From Cyanophora paradoxa (lineage: Eukaryota; Glaucocystophyceae; Cyanophorales; Cyanophoraceae): 64,000 bases of DNA. Positions within the stretch are counted from its first letter, which is position 1; every line of letters begins with the position of its first letter. The DNA lies in contig QPMI01000417.1 of NCBI GenBank assembly GCA_004431415.1, positions 124,001 to 188,000 of the forward strand. Direction: 5' to 3'. Positions 11,457-23,241 of the stretch are shown piece after piece. The position numbers were made by a program, and so were the translations under genes. The notes below the pieces were generated by a model. It saw only the letters and a list, made by a program, of their open reading frames with translations. It was not told the DNA's origin and made no database searches.

Positions 11457-14326
11457 GATCAGGATATCGTGTACATATATAGACGCACACTTGGACGGCG
11501 ACTCCGATTCCTCCGTCCATTACTTGTGTATTTGCGTGCGCGAACGCGTGTGACAAACTCGAATCGGCTCGCGATCGCGACAGCGGCCACTGGGCCAGTT
11601 CAACGGTTCAACGGTCAATGGCGTGAATGTGTACCGCGGCCGTATACGTAAGACCTGCGCATGCATGCCATTGCATGGCGCATACGCGCGTTCATGCACG
11701 CACATATCGTCAAACGTTATGCTTATAAATTATGCGCATGCATGAGCACGGCACTGCGGCAACCATTGAACGCACCTGCCACGTGCACGCGGCTCGCGAT
11801 CGTCGCTAGCTTATATACTATTAAGCTTAGCTTTAGGTGCAATGCATATGCACAGCGCTTTAGCTATAGCTAGCTATAGCTATAGTGTAGGCTAGCAGCT
11901 AAGCGTACAGTAGCAGGCTATAGCTACTAGCAGCAACGACAGCCCGGCGGCCGCTGATCACATGTACCGTAGTACAGCTGCAGCACTGTTGCATACGCGC
12001 GCAGCTGCAGCCGCTGAGCAGCAGTACATATTAAGTTATATGCATAGGCAGCCGCTGATCATGACTCAATGAACCTGCACCTGGCACCTGCATGCATATG
12101 CGCAGCCTCAGGGCCTGCACTAGTACCGCAGGCTGCACTGCAGTCTCAGAGTCTGCACTGCGGCAGCTAGCCTAGCGCTAGCGCTAGCCTAGCTTCGCCG
12201 ACCGTCGGACTCGACGCCGAGTAATCGGATCGATATCGCGGCCGCGGTACCATGGTGATCGCCGGCGCCGGCACGGCGATACCGGTGCCGCAGTGCCACG
12301 GTGATCGCACAGATTCGCAGTGATCCGATTCATCCGACAGTGATCGCCGCGGCGCCGCATGCGCCGTCCGCACTGCGCACTGTCACTGTGTGCGCAGTGC
12401 CGCAGTGCCGCAGTACCGTATACGTAGTACCAGTGGTACTAGTGCGGCATATGCATGCCGCAGTGCCGGGGCCGCCGCCGCCCGCCGGACCGTCGGACGC
12501 TGCGTCGCTGCCAGGCAGTACTACCCGGTACCGGTAGTGCCAGGCCGCCAGCTGCGCGTGCAGGCCTAGCCTACCGTAATCCAGAATATTAAGGTCTGCA
12601 TTTTATTATGTCATCCCCAAATTATGTCGCCGAAAACTTGACATGACGACATTATTTGAGGACGACATAGTAGGGCGTGCTTAGTGCTACCCCCCCAATT
12701 TACCGCCCCATACAAGCCTGAAAATGTCATGCCGACATAATTTGGGGACGTCATATTTCTCATAGAGAAGGGTCCGGATTTCAAACGACATAGATTTGAC
12801 CGTCATATTTTCCTGGATTACGGTAGTAGGCCTGCGCAGATCTAGACTCTAGAGTCTAGACTCGCAGAGTCGCAGTACTAGTGCGGCCTGGCTGCCAAGG
12901 TGCGAATCGTCGTGATCACTGAGTCAATCGAGATCCGATCGACCGTTCGGGCGCTAATAATCTAGTTTTTGATTCGTCGATTTTCAAGACAAGATTCTCG
13001 TGTTCGAAATCTGATTCAGAATCTCTTCTTGATTTCAGACGCACACGTGGCTTGCGACGTTAGCGCTGCGGGGAGCGAACACTCATGTGATTTCAATTCA
13101 GTGTTTCGATTTTGCAATCTTTACCCGGCCAATCCAGTGATAGCAGGTTCCCGAAGAGGCGATTTCGCCGCATTTTCGCCTCAGGTGCCACGTGCACGTG
13201 CACGGTGATCGCGATCGCGATCGCCGCAGAATCGGCCCGCGGCGCCGATTCGATTCGAAGGCCGGGTCGCGCGGCTTAAATTGCCGTGCACCGTGCACGT
13301 GGTGTAAAATTGCCGAATTCGAAGTTCGTCTAAAACCGGAATTAATAGTTTTTTATTGAATTACCGGCCACAGCCTCTAGCTAGTCTACTCCAGCACCGT
13401 GGCACTGCGGAATTAATATTGCCACGTACAGTGCCGTGGCCCGTGGGCCCGTGGCGATATATTGCCGAATTATTATTAATCCAGATTCTGCTCTTTGCGG
13501 GCTGTAGGACAATACCTACCCCCCAACTGGGCCCCAAGCGATTGCCGACAATTTGCCGGCAATTTAAAATTACGGCTATAATTTACGGCTTTTTAAGTAA
13601 GCAGTGCGGCGGTAGCGGAGCCTAGCCTGATACTCAGGCTTGTAGTACTACGGTAGCGCTCATGATCATCGGATCATGATCATAATCAGCGGCTGGGCCA
13701 GCCTGGGCGCCGCCGCGCCGGCCGGACTCGCTGAGTCGGGTTCCGGATCCGGTCTGGAAGTTACTGGAACCGGACGTACCCGCGCGGCGCGGCCGCGCCG
13801 CGGCGGCCGGTGCAACCATGCAAGTACGTACTACGTAGTACCGGGCCACGCGCGGGCCGTGGGCCGTGACGCGGCAATATTGATTGCAAGCCTCGAGCTC
13901 GCCATGGCCAGGCTCGCAATATCGACTCAGCGGTCGCGATCCGATGATCGGCCGCGCGGAATCGGCCTAGTACGCCAGCTAGCCTAATAGCGCTCGATTA
14001 GGCCGGCGCCCCGGCGGGCTCCAGGCTCCAGCTGCAGGTGCTCACGATCAGTTGTCGCTAGCTAGCTATAGCCCGATTTGCGGTACCGTAGTATACGTAC
14101 TCACCCTCGCCGAACCGAGACAAGTGATCTGTACAGGTACGTGCATGCACAAGCTTAAGCTTAAGCTTATGCGTATATAAACGAATACGTATACGTACGT
14201 ATACTAGTACTGCGTTCATGATCACGATCATGATATCGATCGGAACTGACGTTTAATTTGCGCGTGCGCGCGTGCGCCCGCTGCATGCGCAGCTGAAATC
14301 AGGCAATTTCCGGCTTCATTGAGTCA
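11457..14326. other. Long intergenic spacer dense in short palindromes
   Basis: No coding exon is supported. Long stretches read as strings of short self-complementary words: AGCTATAGCTAGC, CTAGCGCTAGCGCTAG, GATCATGATC, GCATGCATGC, GCGGCCGC. A MITE-like inverted-repeat element lies at 12560-12836. The promoter of the coiled-coil gene starting at 14327 must lie near the right end. Confidence 0.6.
12560..12836. mobile_element. MITE-like element with terminal inverted repeats
   Basis: CTACCGTAATCCAG at 12571-12584 is matched perfectly in reverse by CTGGATTACGGTAG at 12813-12826. The outer flanks GCAGGCCTA and TAGGCCTGC extend the inverted repeat with a 2-bp slip. Inside, 12608-12629 and 12733-12754 form a second inverted pair around CCCCAAATTATGTCG, and a related direct copy lies near 12648-12668. 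There is no open frame of note. Size (about 275 bp), AT-rich interior and nested inverted repeats fit a non-autonomous DNA transposon. A clear target-site duplication was not identified. Confidence 0.65.
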
Positions 14327-17300
14327 ATGCCGAAGTCGCGCGCGGCCGCGGGGGGCCTAGGCCTAGGCTCGAGCAGCAGTATAGGCGGCCAGGAGCGTGC
14401 AGCTTCGAATTCGCGATCGGTGGATGGAGACAGGCCTAGAAAGCGGACGCCAGATCGCGATCCAGATGAGTCTTGGGCCGATCCATATGATCGTATGCAT
14501 GGCCAAGGCCCGGGAGACTTCGATTATGATGAGGACGAAAGCGCAGCGCTACCGGTAGCCTCCAGCTCGGGTTCCAGCCTTATGCAAACTCGCAATCGCG
14601 GTCGGCGGCTGCGCATGCCCGCGGACGGAAATAGTGTGCCCGATCGTGATATCGATGATCATGAGTCAGTCCCGCGACGTATACGCCCCAAGAGCGTCGG
14701 TCCCTCCGAAAGAAGACGCGATCGTATGCACAACGTTTTCTTCAAGCTTTGTCTCTGCCCAATTTCGATCATGACATGCAATGACTCTGAGCAGCGGAGC
14801 GACCGAGCACGTCTCTGGGCGCGGTCGCGAAGTCGCCCAAGGGAGCAATCTGGGAGAAGAGAGTCAGGGCCAATCAGGAGGCGACTCCCGCTGCAGAGCC
14901 GTCCGTCTCCAACACGCCCCTCGCGGCCGCGGTCGAGCAGGCCCTTGACGACTTGAAGAGCATGCACGTGCGCATTTTCGATGGAATTTTTAACGTTTTG
15001 GTGGTCGACGTTAACGGCACGGATATCGGTGCTTTAAATTTATATGTACGTATACTTTGCAGACTTACAAGAGATATCGCCAAGACGCGGTCGCGGAGGT
15101 CATGCGAGAGGGCAACGTGCGCACCACGCGATCGCGATCGGTTATAATAATGCAGACTGCGCTCGCACGCGATCGGTTATATTAATTATGTGCGTGGGCA
15201 GATCCTGCTGGGCAACATGCGCAGGGAAATGAGCTCATTAGAGACTCGCATGCTGGATCGAATGGACAAGGTGCTGGAGCGCACTACGGGTAGAATTTTG
15301 AAGGTGCGAAGCATTGCGAACAGATGCAGAAAAACCATTCAATTCAAATTTGTGCAGATCGTCGAGACCGAGGTGCGATCTTGGCTGAGCAACAAGTCAA
15401 GAATAGCGAAGGAGATCGAGAAAGTATGTCTCTATGATAATTTAATATTGATACGCGTGCTTTTCCAATCGTTTTCCAATGCTTTTTTTTTAATTCAGGC
15501 GGCAGCGGAAGAGGCGGCGAAGGCGCAGGCGGTCCTCGGCGAGTTCTCTGGCTCACTTGAGGAGCAGGCTGAAAAAATCACCAAAGCTCTGTGCGTTGCG
15601 ATTCAAATCCATTCACAGAACCGCTGCTATCGTAATTGTTCACTTCCACTTCTGTGCCCCTACAGAGACATTCAGACCTACGACCTAGAGAGGGTGGAGC
15701 GCTATATGTGTGTTCTTCTGAACTTGAATTCTTGTCTCTTTCCAGAAGATCAATTTAATTTAGTCACTAATATATGCAATTTCCACACCCATAACCAGGG
15801 ACGAAAAGAGTAAAGAAACTCTACAGCAAGTCGGCAGACTTCTGGAGCCCGTGGCAACGAAAAGAGAGCTTGCCCAGGCAAGTAAATGCATGAAACAAAA
15901 GCTTGCGGCGCAGCGTGCAACATTGCTGATACATGTCTCTGCATTCACAGGCGCAGGAGCACCTCAAAGGGGCCGTTGGCGAGTCTGTGATCCGAATCGA
16001 GCAGGTCAGTGTGCGAATCGACCTTTTGAATTTAACCTGCAAAGATCGGCGCTAGCTATAGTACTTATTATTAATAAATAAAGTTTTTGATTACTGGGTC
16101 CACGCAGCTCGCTTCGAAGTTGACAATGGTCGACGACGGGCTTCGAAGCGCGCTCAAGAACAGCTTGGACGAGCAAAAGCGCGCGCTGGACACTCTCTCG
16201 CAGGTATTTAGCTAACGCGACTTGTGCCTGTAATACAAACGTTGGAAACTGACCTTCTATTCTACGTCACGATCGCAGCTCGCCTCAAAAGAGGAGACGG
16301 TCGACCGGGGGTTCAGCAGCGTCCTGGAGAGCAGCCAAAAGCTGGCGAGCGGCATCGAGGAGCAAAGGCGCGCCCTCGACTCTCTCGTGCAGGTTCGCAA
16401 CTTTGGCAATCACTCTCTCGAAGCGTGTTCTTCGTTCCACGTCCGATCCGATCCGCATATACATCGATCCGGGATCCGCGTTAACGGGACCACATGCGCA
16501 GCTCTCCTCAAAGGCGGAGGCCGTCGATAAAGGGTTCGACAGTGTACTGGACAGCACGAAGAAGCTTGCCGATGGTCTAGGAGAGCAAAAGCGCGCACTC
16601 GATTTTCTCACGCAGGTTCGATCACCTTTTTAATTACATGTATGGCGTTTCCATGCCAGCTTTGCAATTGACAAGACAATATCGCATGTCGTGATGCAGA
16701 ATGCTGCGAAGGCGGGCGCTGTCGAGCAAGGATTTGGCAGCGTGCTGGGAAGTACGCAGAAGGTGGCGGAAGCTCTGGAAGAGCAAAAGCGTGCACTCGA
16801 TTCTCTCACACAGGCGTCCCCTCGATTGCAAACCTGCATGCTTATGCTCGCGCTGACATCGTCGTTTGGCGGGCGCAGCTCCCTGCAAAATTCGACGCGA
16901 AATTCGACGCGGTCCAGGAGGGCTTCGGCAGCGTGCTGGAGGACACAAAGGCCGTGCGGGACGGCATGCAGGAGCAGAAGGACGCGCTGGCCGCCCTGGC
17001 CGGCCTGGCAGAGGTCCGCCCCGGCGCTCGCGATCGCGCAATGACGCATGCGCAGCGTTCGCCATCGCGCTGACATCGTCGTTTGGCGGGCGCAGCTCCC
17101 TGCAAAATTCGACGCGAAATTCGACGCGGTCCAGGAGGGCTTCGGCAGCGTGCTGGAGGAGACAAAGGCCGTGCGGGACGGCATGCAGGAGCAGAAGGAC
17201 GCGCTGGCCGCCCTGGCCGGCCTGGCAGAGGTCCGCCCCGGCGCTCGCGATCGCGCAACGACGCATGCGCAGCGTTCGCCATCGCGCTGACATCGTCGTT

Positions 17301-20300
17301 TGGCGGGCGCAGCTCCCTGCAAAATTCGACGCGAAATTCGACGCGGTCCAGGAGGGCTTCGGCAGCGTGCTGGAGGAGACAAAGGCCGTGCGGGACGGCA
17401 TGCAGGAGCAGAAGGACGCGCTGGCCGCCCTGGCCGGCCTGGCAGAGGTCCGCCCCGGCGCTCGCGATCGCGCAACGACGCATGCGCAGCGTTCGCCATC
17501 GCGCTGACATCGTCGTTTGGCGGGCGCAGCTCCCTGCAAAATTCGACGCGAAATTCGACGCGGTCCAGCAGGGCTTCGGCAGCGTGCTGGAGGACACAAA
17601 GGCCGTGCGGGACGGCATGCGGGAGCAGAAGGACGCGCTGGCCGCCCTGGCCGGCCTGGCAGAGGTCCGCCCCGGCGCTCGCGCAACGACGCATGCGCAG
17701 CGTTCGCCATCGCGCTGACATCGTCGTTTGGCGGGCGCAGCTCCCTGCAAAATTCGACGCGAAATTCGACGCGGTCCAGGAGGGCTTCGGCAGCGTGCTG
17801 GAGGACACAAAGGCCGTGCGGGACGGCATGCAGGAGCAGAAGGACGCGCTGGCCGCCCTGGCCGGCCTGGCAGAGGTCCGCCCCAGCGCTCGCGCAACGA
17901 CGCATGCGCAGCGTTCGCCATCGCGCTGACATCGTCGTTTGGCGGGCGCAGCTCCCTGCAAAATTCGACGCGAAATTCGACGCGGTCCAGGAGGGCTTCG
18001 GCAGCGTGCTGGAGGACACAAAGGCCGTGCGGGACGGCATGCAGGAGCAGAAGGACGCGCTGGCCGCCCTGGCCGGCCTGGCAGAGGTCCGCCCCAGCGC
18101 TCGCGCAACGACGCATGCGCAGCGTTCGCCATCGTGCTGACATCGTCGTTTGGCGGGCGCAGCTCCCTGTAAAATTCGACGCGAAATTCGACGCGGTCCA
18201 GGAGGGCTTCGGCAGCGTGCTGGAGGAGACAAAGGCCGTGCGGGACGGCATGCAGGAGCAGAAGGACGCGCTGGCCGCCCTGGCCGGCCTGGCAGAGGTC
18301 CGCCCCGGCGCTCGCGATCGCGCAACGACGCATGCGCAGCGTTCGCCATCGCGCTGACATCGTCGTTTGGCGGGCGCAGCTCCCTGCAAAATTCGACGCG
18401 AAATTCGACGCGGTCCAGGAGGGCTTCGGCAGCGTGCTGGAGGAGACAAAGGCCGTGCGGGACGGCATGCAGGAGCAGAAGGACGCGCTGGCCGCCCTGG
18501 CCGGCCTGGCAGAGGTCCGCCCCAGCGCTCGCGATCGCGCAATGACGCATGCGCAGCGTTCGCCATCGCGCTGACATCGTCGTTTGGCGGGCGCAGCTCC
18601 CTGCAAAATTCGACGCGAAATTCGACGCGGTCCAGGAGGGCTTCGGCAGCGTGCTGGAGGACACAAAGGCCGTGCGGGACGGCATGCAGGAGCAGAAGGA
18701 CGCTCTGGTCGCCCTGGCCGAAAAACTCGCGGAGGTTTACTCAATGGCGAAGGTGCGTTTTTATAAATCAAAATCTTATATAAGATTTGATTTCAATGCT
18801 ATTATCTGTTAAATATCGATCCATCGCTTGTAGACGCCTCCTGAAGATTCGAGACCCGGCACCCACGTACCGCCGGCAATCCAACCAGCGCTAGCCGCAG
18901 AGCCCGCATCTGACAGCGAGCGCCTGACGCCAATCATGGTGTGGCTATATCATCAGTACATTGCGTTACAGATCTTATCTTATGCAATTTGCTTCGCAAA
19001 TGCCTCGATCGAAGAAAAAGCTTCTGCAGCTCTCAGAGCAAATAGAAGGCATCACATCCGCGCCTCGCTACGAGAAGGTGAAACAACGAACAGTTCTTCG
19101 CGGCCGCCTTCGAGTGTTTGAATGCGTCGCTGAAGCCGTCTTGGATAGGATCTTCAAGAGATTAGGGAGGCTGTGCTGGCCTCAAAGGCGACAAGCGATC
19201 GCGAGGTCTGCGGCACGGTTTGCCACTTGGTCTTCCTAGCCCGTGGTATTGATAGCTTGCTATAATAAGATTCTGGAGGAGCTGCGCAAGAAGTTCGAAA
19301 CATCCGAAGCTTTGCTGAATTCTATCATCAATCTCGTTTCAATGGTCAAGGTAACACGCTCCGGGGATTCAGATCCCCAGCTAATTGAGTTTTCTACCAA
19401 CAAATGACTCGAGCTCGCTGCTGACAACTTGTGCATTTGTGCAATTGTGTAGAGTTCTACAGCAGATCCGAGCCCCGCCCCGCAAGTAACGCCGATCGAC
19501 ACCATGGATATGGTGTCAGGCCCTGCACCGGCAAACGAAGTCCTAACGCCCATAATGGTGCGCATTAGGATCCACATCCGGATCTACGAATATATTAACC
19601 ATGATTTGCACTGCGCGTGTGAAAACATGCAAGAATGATTCGATGATTCGAACTGACCATCGGATTTTGTTTTGGAAGGGCGCGCTGCAGCAGCTCTCGA
19701 AACAGATACAAGGTCTCGCATCTGTACCTCGCTATGAAAAGGTAGCCTATAATTATTTTGAAGTGTGTGCTCGCGGCCGCGGCCTGCAAATTTGCATCCG
19801 CTGAGCTCTTTTTCGGATATCTAGGATCTGCAGGAGATCAAGGAAGCTTTGCTGGCATCAAAATCGACGAGCGATCGCGAGGTATGCGCTGCAAGTTGCT
19901 GCTGGGGGGTTCGAGCGCGCATCTTAACGTTATTTAACGCCCGCAAGATTTTGGAGGAGCTGCGTTCTGCGAACTCGAAGCTAAGCGAAGAAATGGAATC
20001 GGTACGGAAATTACGTATACAGTTCAACCGGCACAGAAGAACGGCGTAAACGCAGCTTGCAATTGCAGGTCACGCTTATTGCGCAAGACGTGCTGAAAAC
20101 GTTGGAGGGCCAAGTGGATCCCCTCGGCGTGAACGAACTCCGCTCAGCAAATGAAAAGATTGCCGTCAAGGTCGAGGAGGCCCGTCAGCGTTTTTTATCT
20201 TGTTTATATACGCAGAACGCTATATATCGCTACAAAATCATTCAAATCGAATGATCTATATCTTTGATCTGCAGGTTGCGCGAATTGCGAAAGATGTTCA

Positions 20301-22803
20301 GGGGCAAGTCCAGAAGCTGGGGGACATGGAGGAGCTGCGCTCGTCGAACAGCAAGCTTCTCGACGAGATCGCGAAGGCTCGTTACTAAATTAGGACTCCT
20401 TTTCAGAACGCCCGCTTTGGGTATTGCGTCATGGAATCTTCATTTTTCTTAGTCGTGCACATCATAGGTTGTGCGAGCTGCAAGGGACATTCAAGCGCAG
20501 ACGGAACAAGTGGAAGGGAAAGTAGATGCCCTCATTACCGACGCGGCAAGAGAGAAGGTCAGCCGAAGAAACTTCTTTCTGCCTTAATAATTTATTCTTG
20601 TTCTTATATATTACGTATATATTTCATTCATTCACATCCGGAGTTCATTCTTTCCCGCCTTCACATCCCGCCTTAAGCTTCCCGCAGGTAATGCAACAAT
20701 TGAGGATGTCGGAAATGAAGGCTGAGGTCAAGGCCGAGGAAATGGTGCGATTTTCAATCATTATAAACAAACCAATCCGTATCCAAGCGTGTCATGCTCA
20801 AACTTGTATATTATTTATGCGTTGCAGATGCAAGTTATGAAATCTAGAACTGGCGGTCTGGCGGAGAAGCTCGGAAGAATCGCCGAGGATCTTCGAAAGG
20901 TTGGTGTAGGCCACAGAAGCCCACAGCAAAGCGAGCGCTGATGTTGAGGCAGGGATTTGCAGGCGCTGTCGCTGGCGAAGGAGTGCCCGAAGCGAACGTC
21001 GAATTAAGTGCAGCGCCAGCCGATCGCGAGGATCAAATCTCCACCGACGCGTACGCCGACGGCCACGCAACCATTGACGTCGGCGTACTCGAAAAGGCTA
21101 GCACCTGGATTAATTACATATATATAGCCTAATACTGTCTGACATGATGCGCGTATGCACAGATCGCAGAACTTTTCGCGAAACTCTCCAATATCGAGAA
21201 TATGAATACGGTTGCGGCGGACAAGATGAACTCTCTGTTCTCGAACGTTGAACATTCGGCCAAAAAGCTGGACAAATTCGATTCGTTCCATAACATGCTG
21301 GTCTGGCATAATTTCCTGCAAGCTTCTTTGGTATTAATTCGCATGCTCATCGAAGCACGTACATACCCATGTGCAGAAAGATCTTGATGAGCGGACGCAA
21401 ACGATGCCAAATGTGTTCAAGGAGGTGAGGTTCCGTGTCTCCTGGATAGATGCTGTATTAATCGATCGGTATACCCGCACACAGTTGCAAGAGAAGGCAC
21501 TCTCTACATATGGCGTTGCGACCCAGACGTGGGATGCAGTGAAGTCAATGCCGGTGCCAATCTCAATCCGCGTATACGTATCAATTCTAGTCTGCATGCG
21601 CACAGTGTATCACGCTAGATCTCGTCGACGCTATTTATAACTGGATGTTCTGCTCAGGATCTTCTCTCTCAAATAATCACTCGGGCGCTGGAGGAGCTGA
21701 AGGCACGTTAACTGTAGTCCATTAAATATGAATGATGAAATTAAAACTTGCTCACCCGCAGAGCTCTGGGACAGCTGGCCGTGGAGGGGTCTCAAGCGCT
21801 CAGCAGAACGGGATCACCGACATCTCAACAATGCATATTTTGCACATGCCTGAGATGCCCCTGGAATCTGTCCAAGAAATGCTCGTGTCGGTAATTGACG
21901 TTCTCCATTGAATGAACAGAGGTCGATGCTGACCATGCGCATGGAATTGCGGTCTCGACAGCTCGATGACAGAATGCTCAAAAACTTCGATTCGGTTCGC
22001 CTAATCGCCATGGCTCCCGTGACCCCAATCCGGCACATCGCATGATCTCTTCGGCGCGCAGCTGCGGTCGCTTCTGACGCGCGTGTACGTGACCGACCAC
22101 GCGATGGAGCTGGACGTTCCTAGGCCCGCCTTTTTGGAGGTGCGGGACGAGGCCAAAGAAGCGGAGCCGGAATCGACGGGAAAGCTGACGAGGCCGTCTG
22201 CCATCGTGATGGAGCTCACGTCCGAAGCGGTACGCAATTATGTTCGCGTTCAAAGTTCACGCTTGCGATTCGAGTGGTGAATGCGAACAGACTTCGCGGT
22301 TGCAAGCGCTGCGGGATGCGACTCTTGTGGCGGCGTTGGCGCATGGTGGCCAGTCCAAGGCGGTTCGGCAGCAGAAGGGAATGGGTGACACCTTCGAGAT
22401 GCCAAGCGCGCGGGGGTCCACCGAGAGCTGGTGCATTCGCATGTTCAGGCGCTTCGTCTGTTGCAATTGGCTGTATGGAGACGCCTGCGCCAACTGCGTC
22501 TACCCGATTACCTTGCGAGGGCTTCCGCGGAACCTTGCATATTGTAATCTCTGCGTGCCCTGTGCCCTCCTCCCCGGTCCAGTGTTATGGGAAATGTTGC
22601 ACGGGCGCGTCACCGTCGGATGCAACAGAAACTTCTGCCAGTGCGTCGCTTCCAAAGAATTTCGAGTTGCGCTTTCTTAAAGTTTACCGGATTAATTGTG
22701 TGCACTTCAGAATATGCCAGGAGGCCTACAAGTGCTGTGCAAACTGCTGCTACCGGCTTTGCTGCTCATGATCATGATCATGATCATGAGTCCGACGTCA
22801 TGA
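14327..22803 (+). CDS. Very long coiled-coil protein with amplified exon array and predicted tail anchor
   Basis: No known family. The start ATG at 14327 opens a disordered, basic and acidic N-terminus. About 35 small exons follow, nearly all coiled-coil by composition and ending on codon boundaries. Examples: 16108-16203 (32 aa); 16279-16392, 16502-16615 and 16700-16813 (38 aa each, pattern xxKxxxVDxGFxSVLxSxxKLAxGxxEQxRALDxLxQ); then nine 45-aa copies from 16879 to 18752. Later exons near 19.02-22.4 kb are again short helices (for example LSEQIEGITSAPRYEK and LSKQIQGLASVPRYEK, a repeated pair at 19.03 and 19.69 kb). The exon 22711-22803 encodes LQVLCKLLLPALLLMIMIMI then SPTS and a stop: a hydrophobic C-terminal segment suited to membrane tail anchoring. 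Introns at 15878, 16814 and 21097 start with GC. Exon joins near 14.75-14.87 and 22.45-22.71 kb are unresolved. Confidence 0.65.
16879..18752 (+). repeat. Nine tandem exon+intron units (217/211 bp) inside the coiled-coil gene
   Basis: Exon copies start at 16879, 17096, 17313, 17530, 17741, 17952, 18163, 18380 and 18597. Each is 135 nt (45 aa, LPAKFDAKFDAVQEGFGSVL then a charged helix ending ALAALAGLAE), except the last, which runs on to 18752. Each exon is followed by an 82-nt intron, or 76 nt where one GATCGC was lost (three copies). Exons and introns alike differ at only a few bases between copies. All exons are phase 0-0, so copy number can change without frame loss. Single codon differences include EET/EDT and QQG/QEG. 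Confidence 0.95.
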
Positions 22804-23241
22804 TAGACCTACAGCTAGCCATCGCTGTAGCTAAAGGTAGCATGAGTTTTAAAATTCGTGAAAAGAGAGAATGATTCGTGAGGAGGAAGACTGATGGCCT
22901 TAGCGCTCCTCTGCCGGCCGCCGGGCTCCTAGACTTTTAGGCATGAGCAGCAGGGCTGGCCATGGGGCGGGGCTCAGCGGCTGCAGCTGGGGCCCACGTT
23001 CACCGACATTGAGGCTCGCGATTTTTAAAGCACATCGACAATAATGTCCACTGACGGCACCTCAGGGGTGGGGGGAAAGTCGCACCATATGCAAGTTCAC
23101 CGTAGCTTCTCAAAAACCCAATTGAGCGCGGATATGCCAATAATTAATTACAAATCACATGATTACATGATTAAGTTAAAAAGATCTAGATGCCGTCCAA
23201 TTCCGAGGAGGGGAACCGCGCGATCGCCAAAATGCGGGGTC
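22804..23241. other. Convergent intergenic region between the two coiled-coil genes
   Basis: The stop codons of the plus-strand gene (22803) and the minus-strand gene (23242) face each other here. No further gene seen. An ATGATC palindromic run ends just inside the left gene at 22790. Confidence 0.6.

Noticed and set aside
11465-11873. Plus- and minus-strand small open frames in the spacer
   Set aside because: They are short, made of palindromic words, and have no splice or homology support.
16630-18771. Minus-strand open frames of 713, 683 and 574 codons
   Set aside because: They are antisense to the nine-copy exon array. All three frames are open at once because the 217-bp unit has no stops on that strand. 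The plus strand has phased exons with splice sites and coiled-coil sequence.
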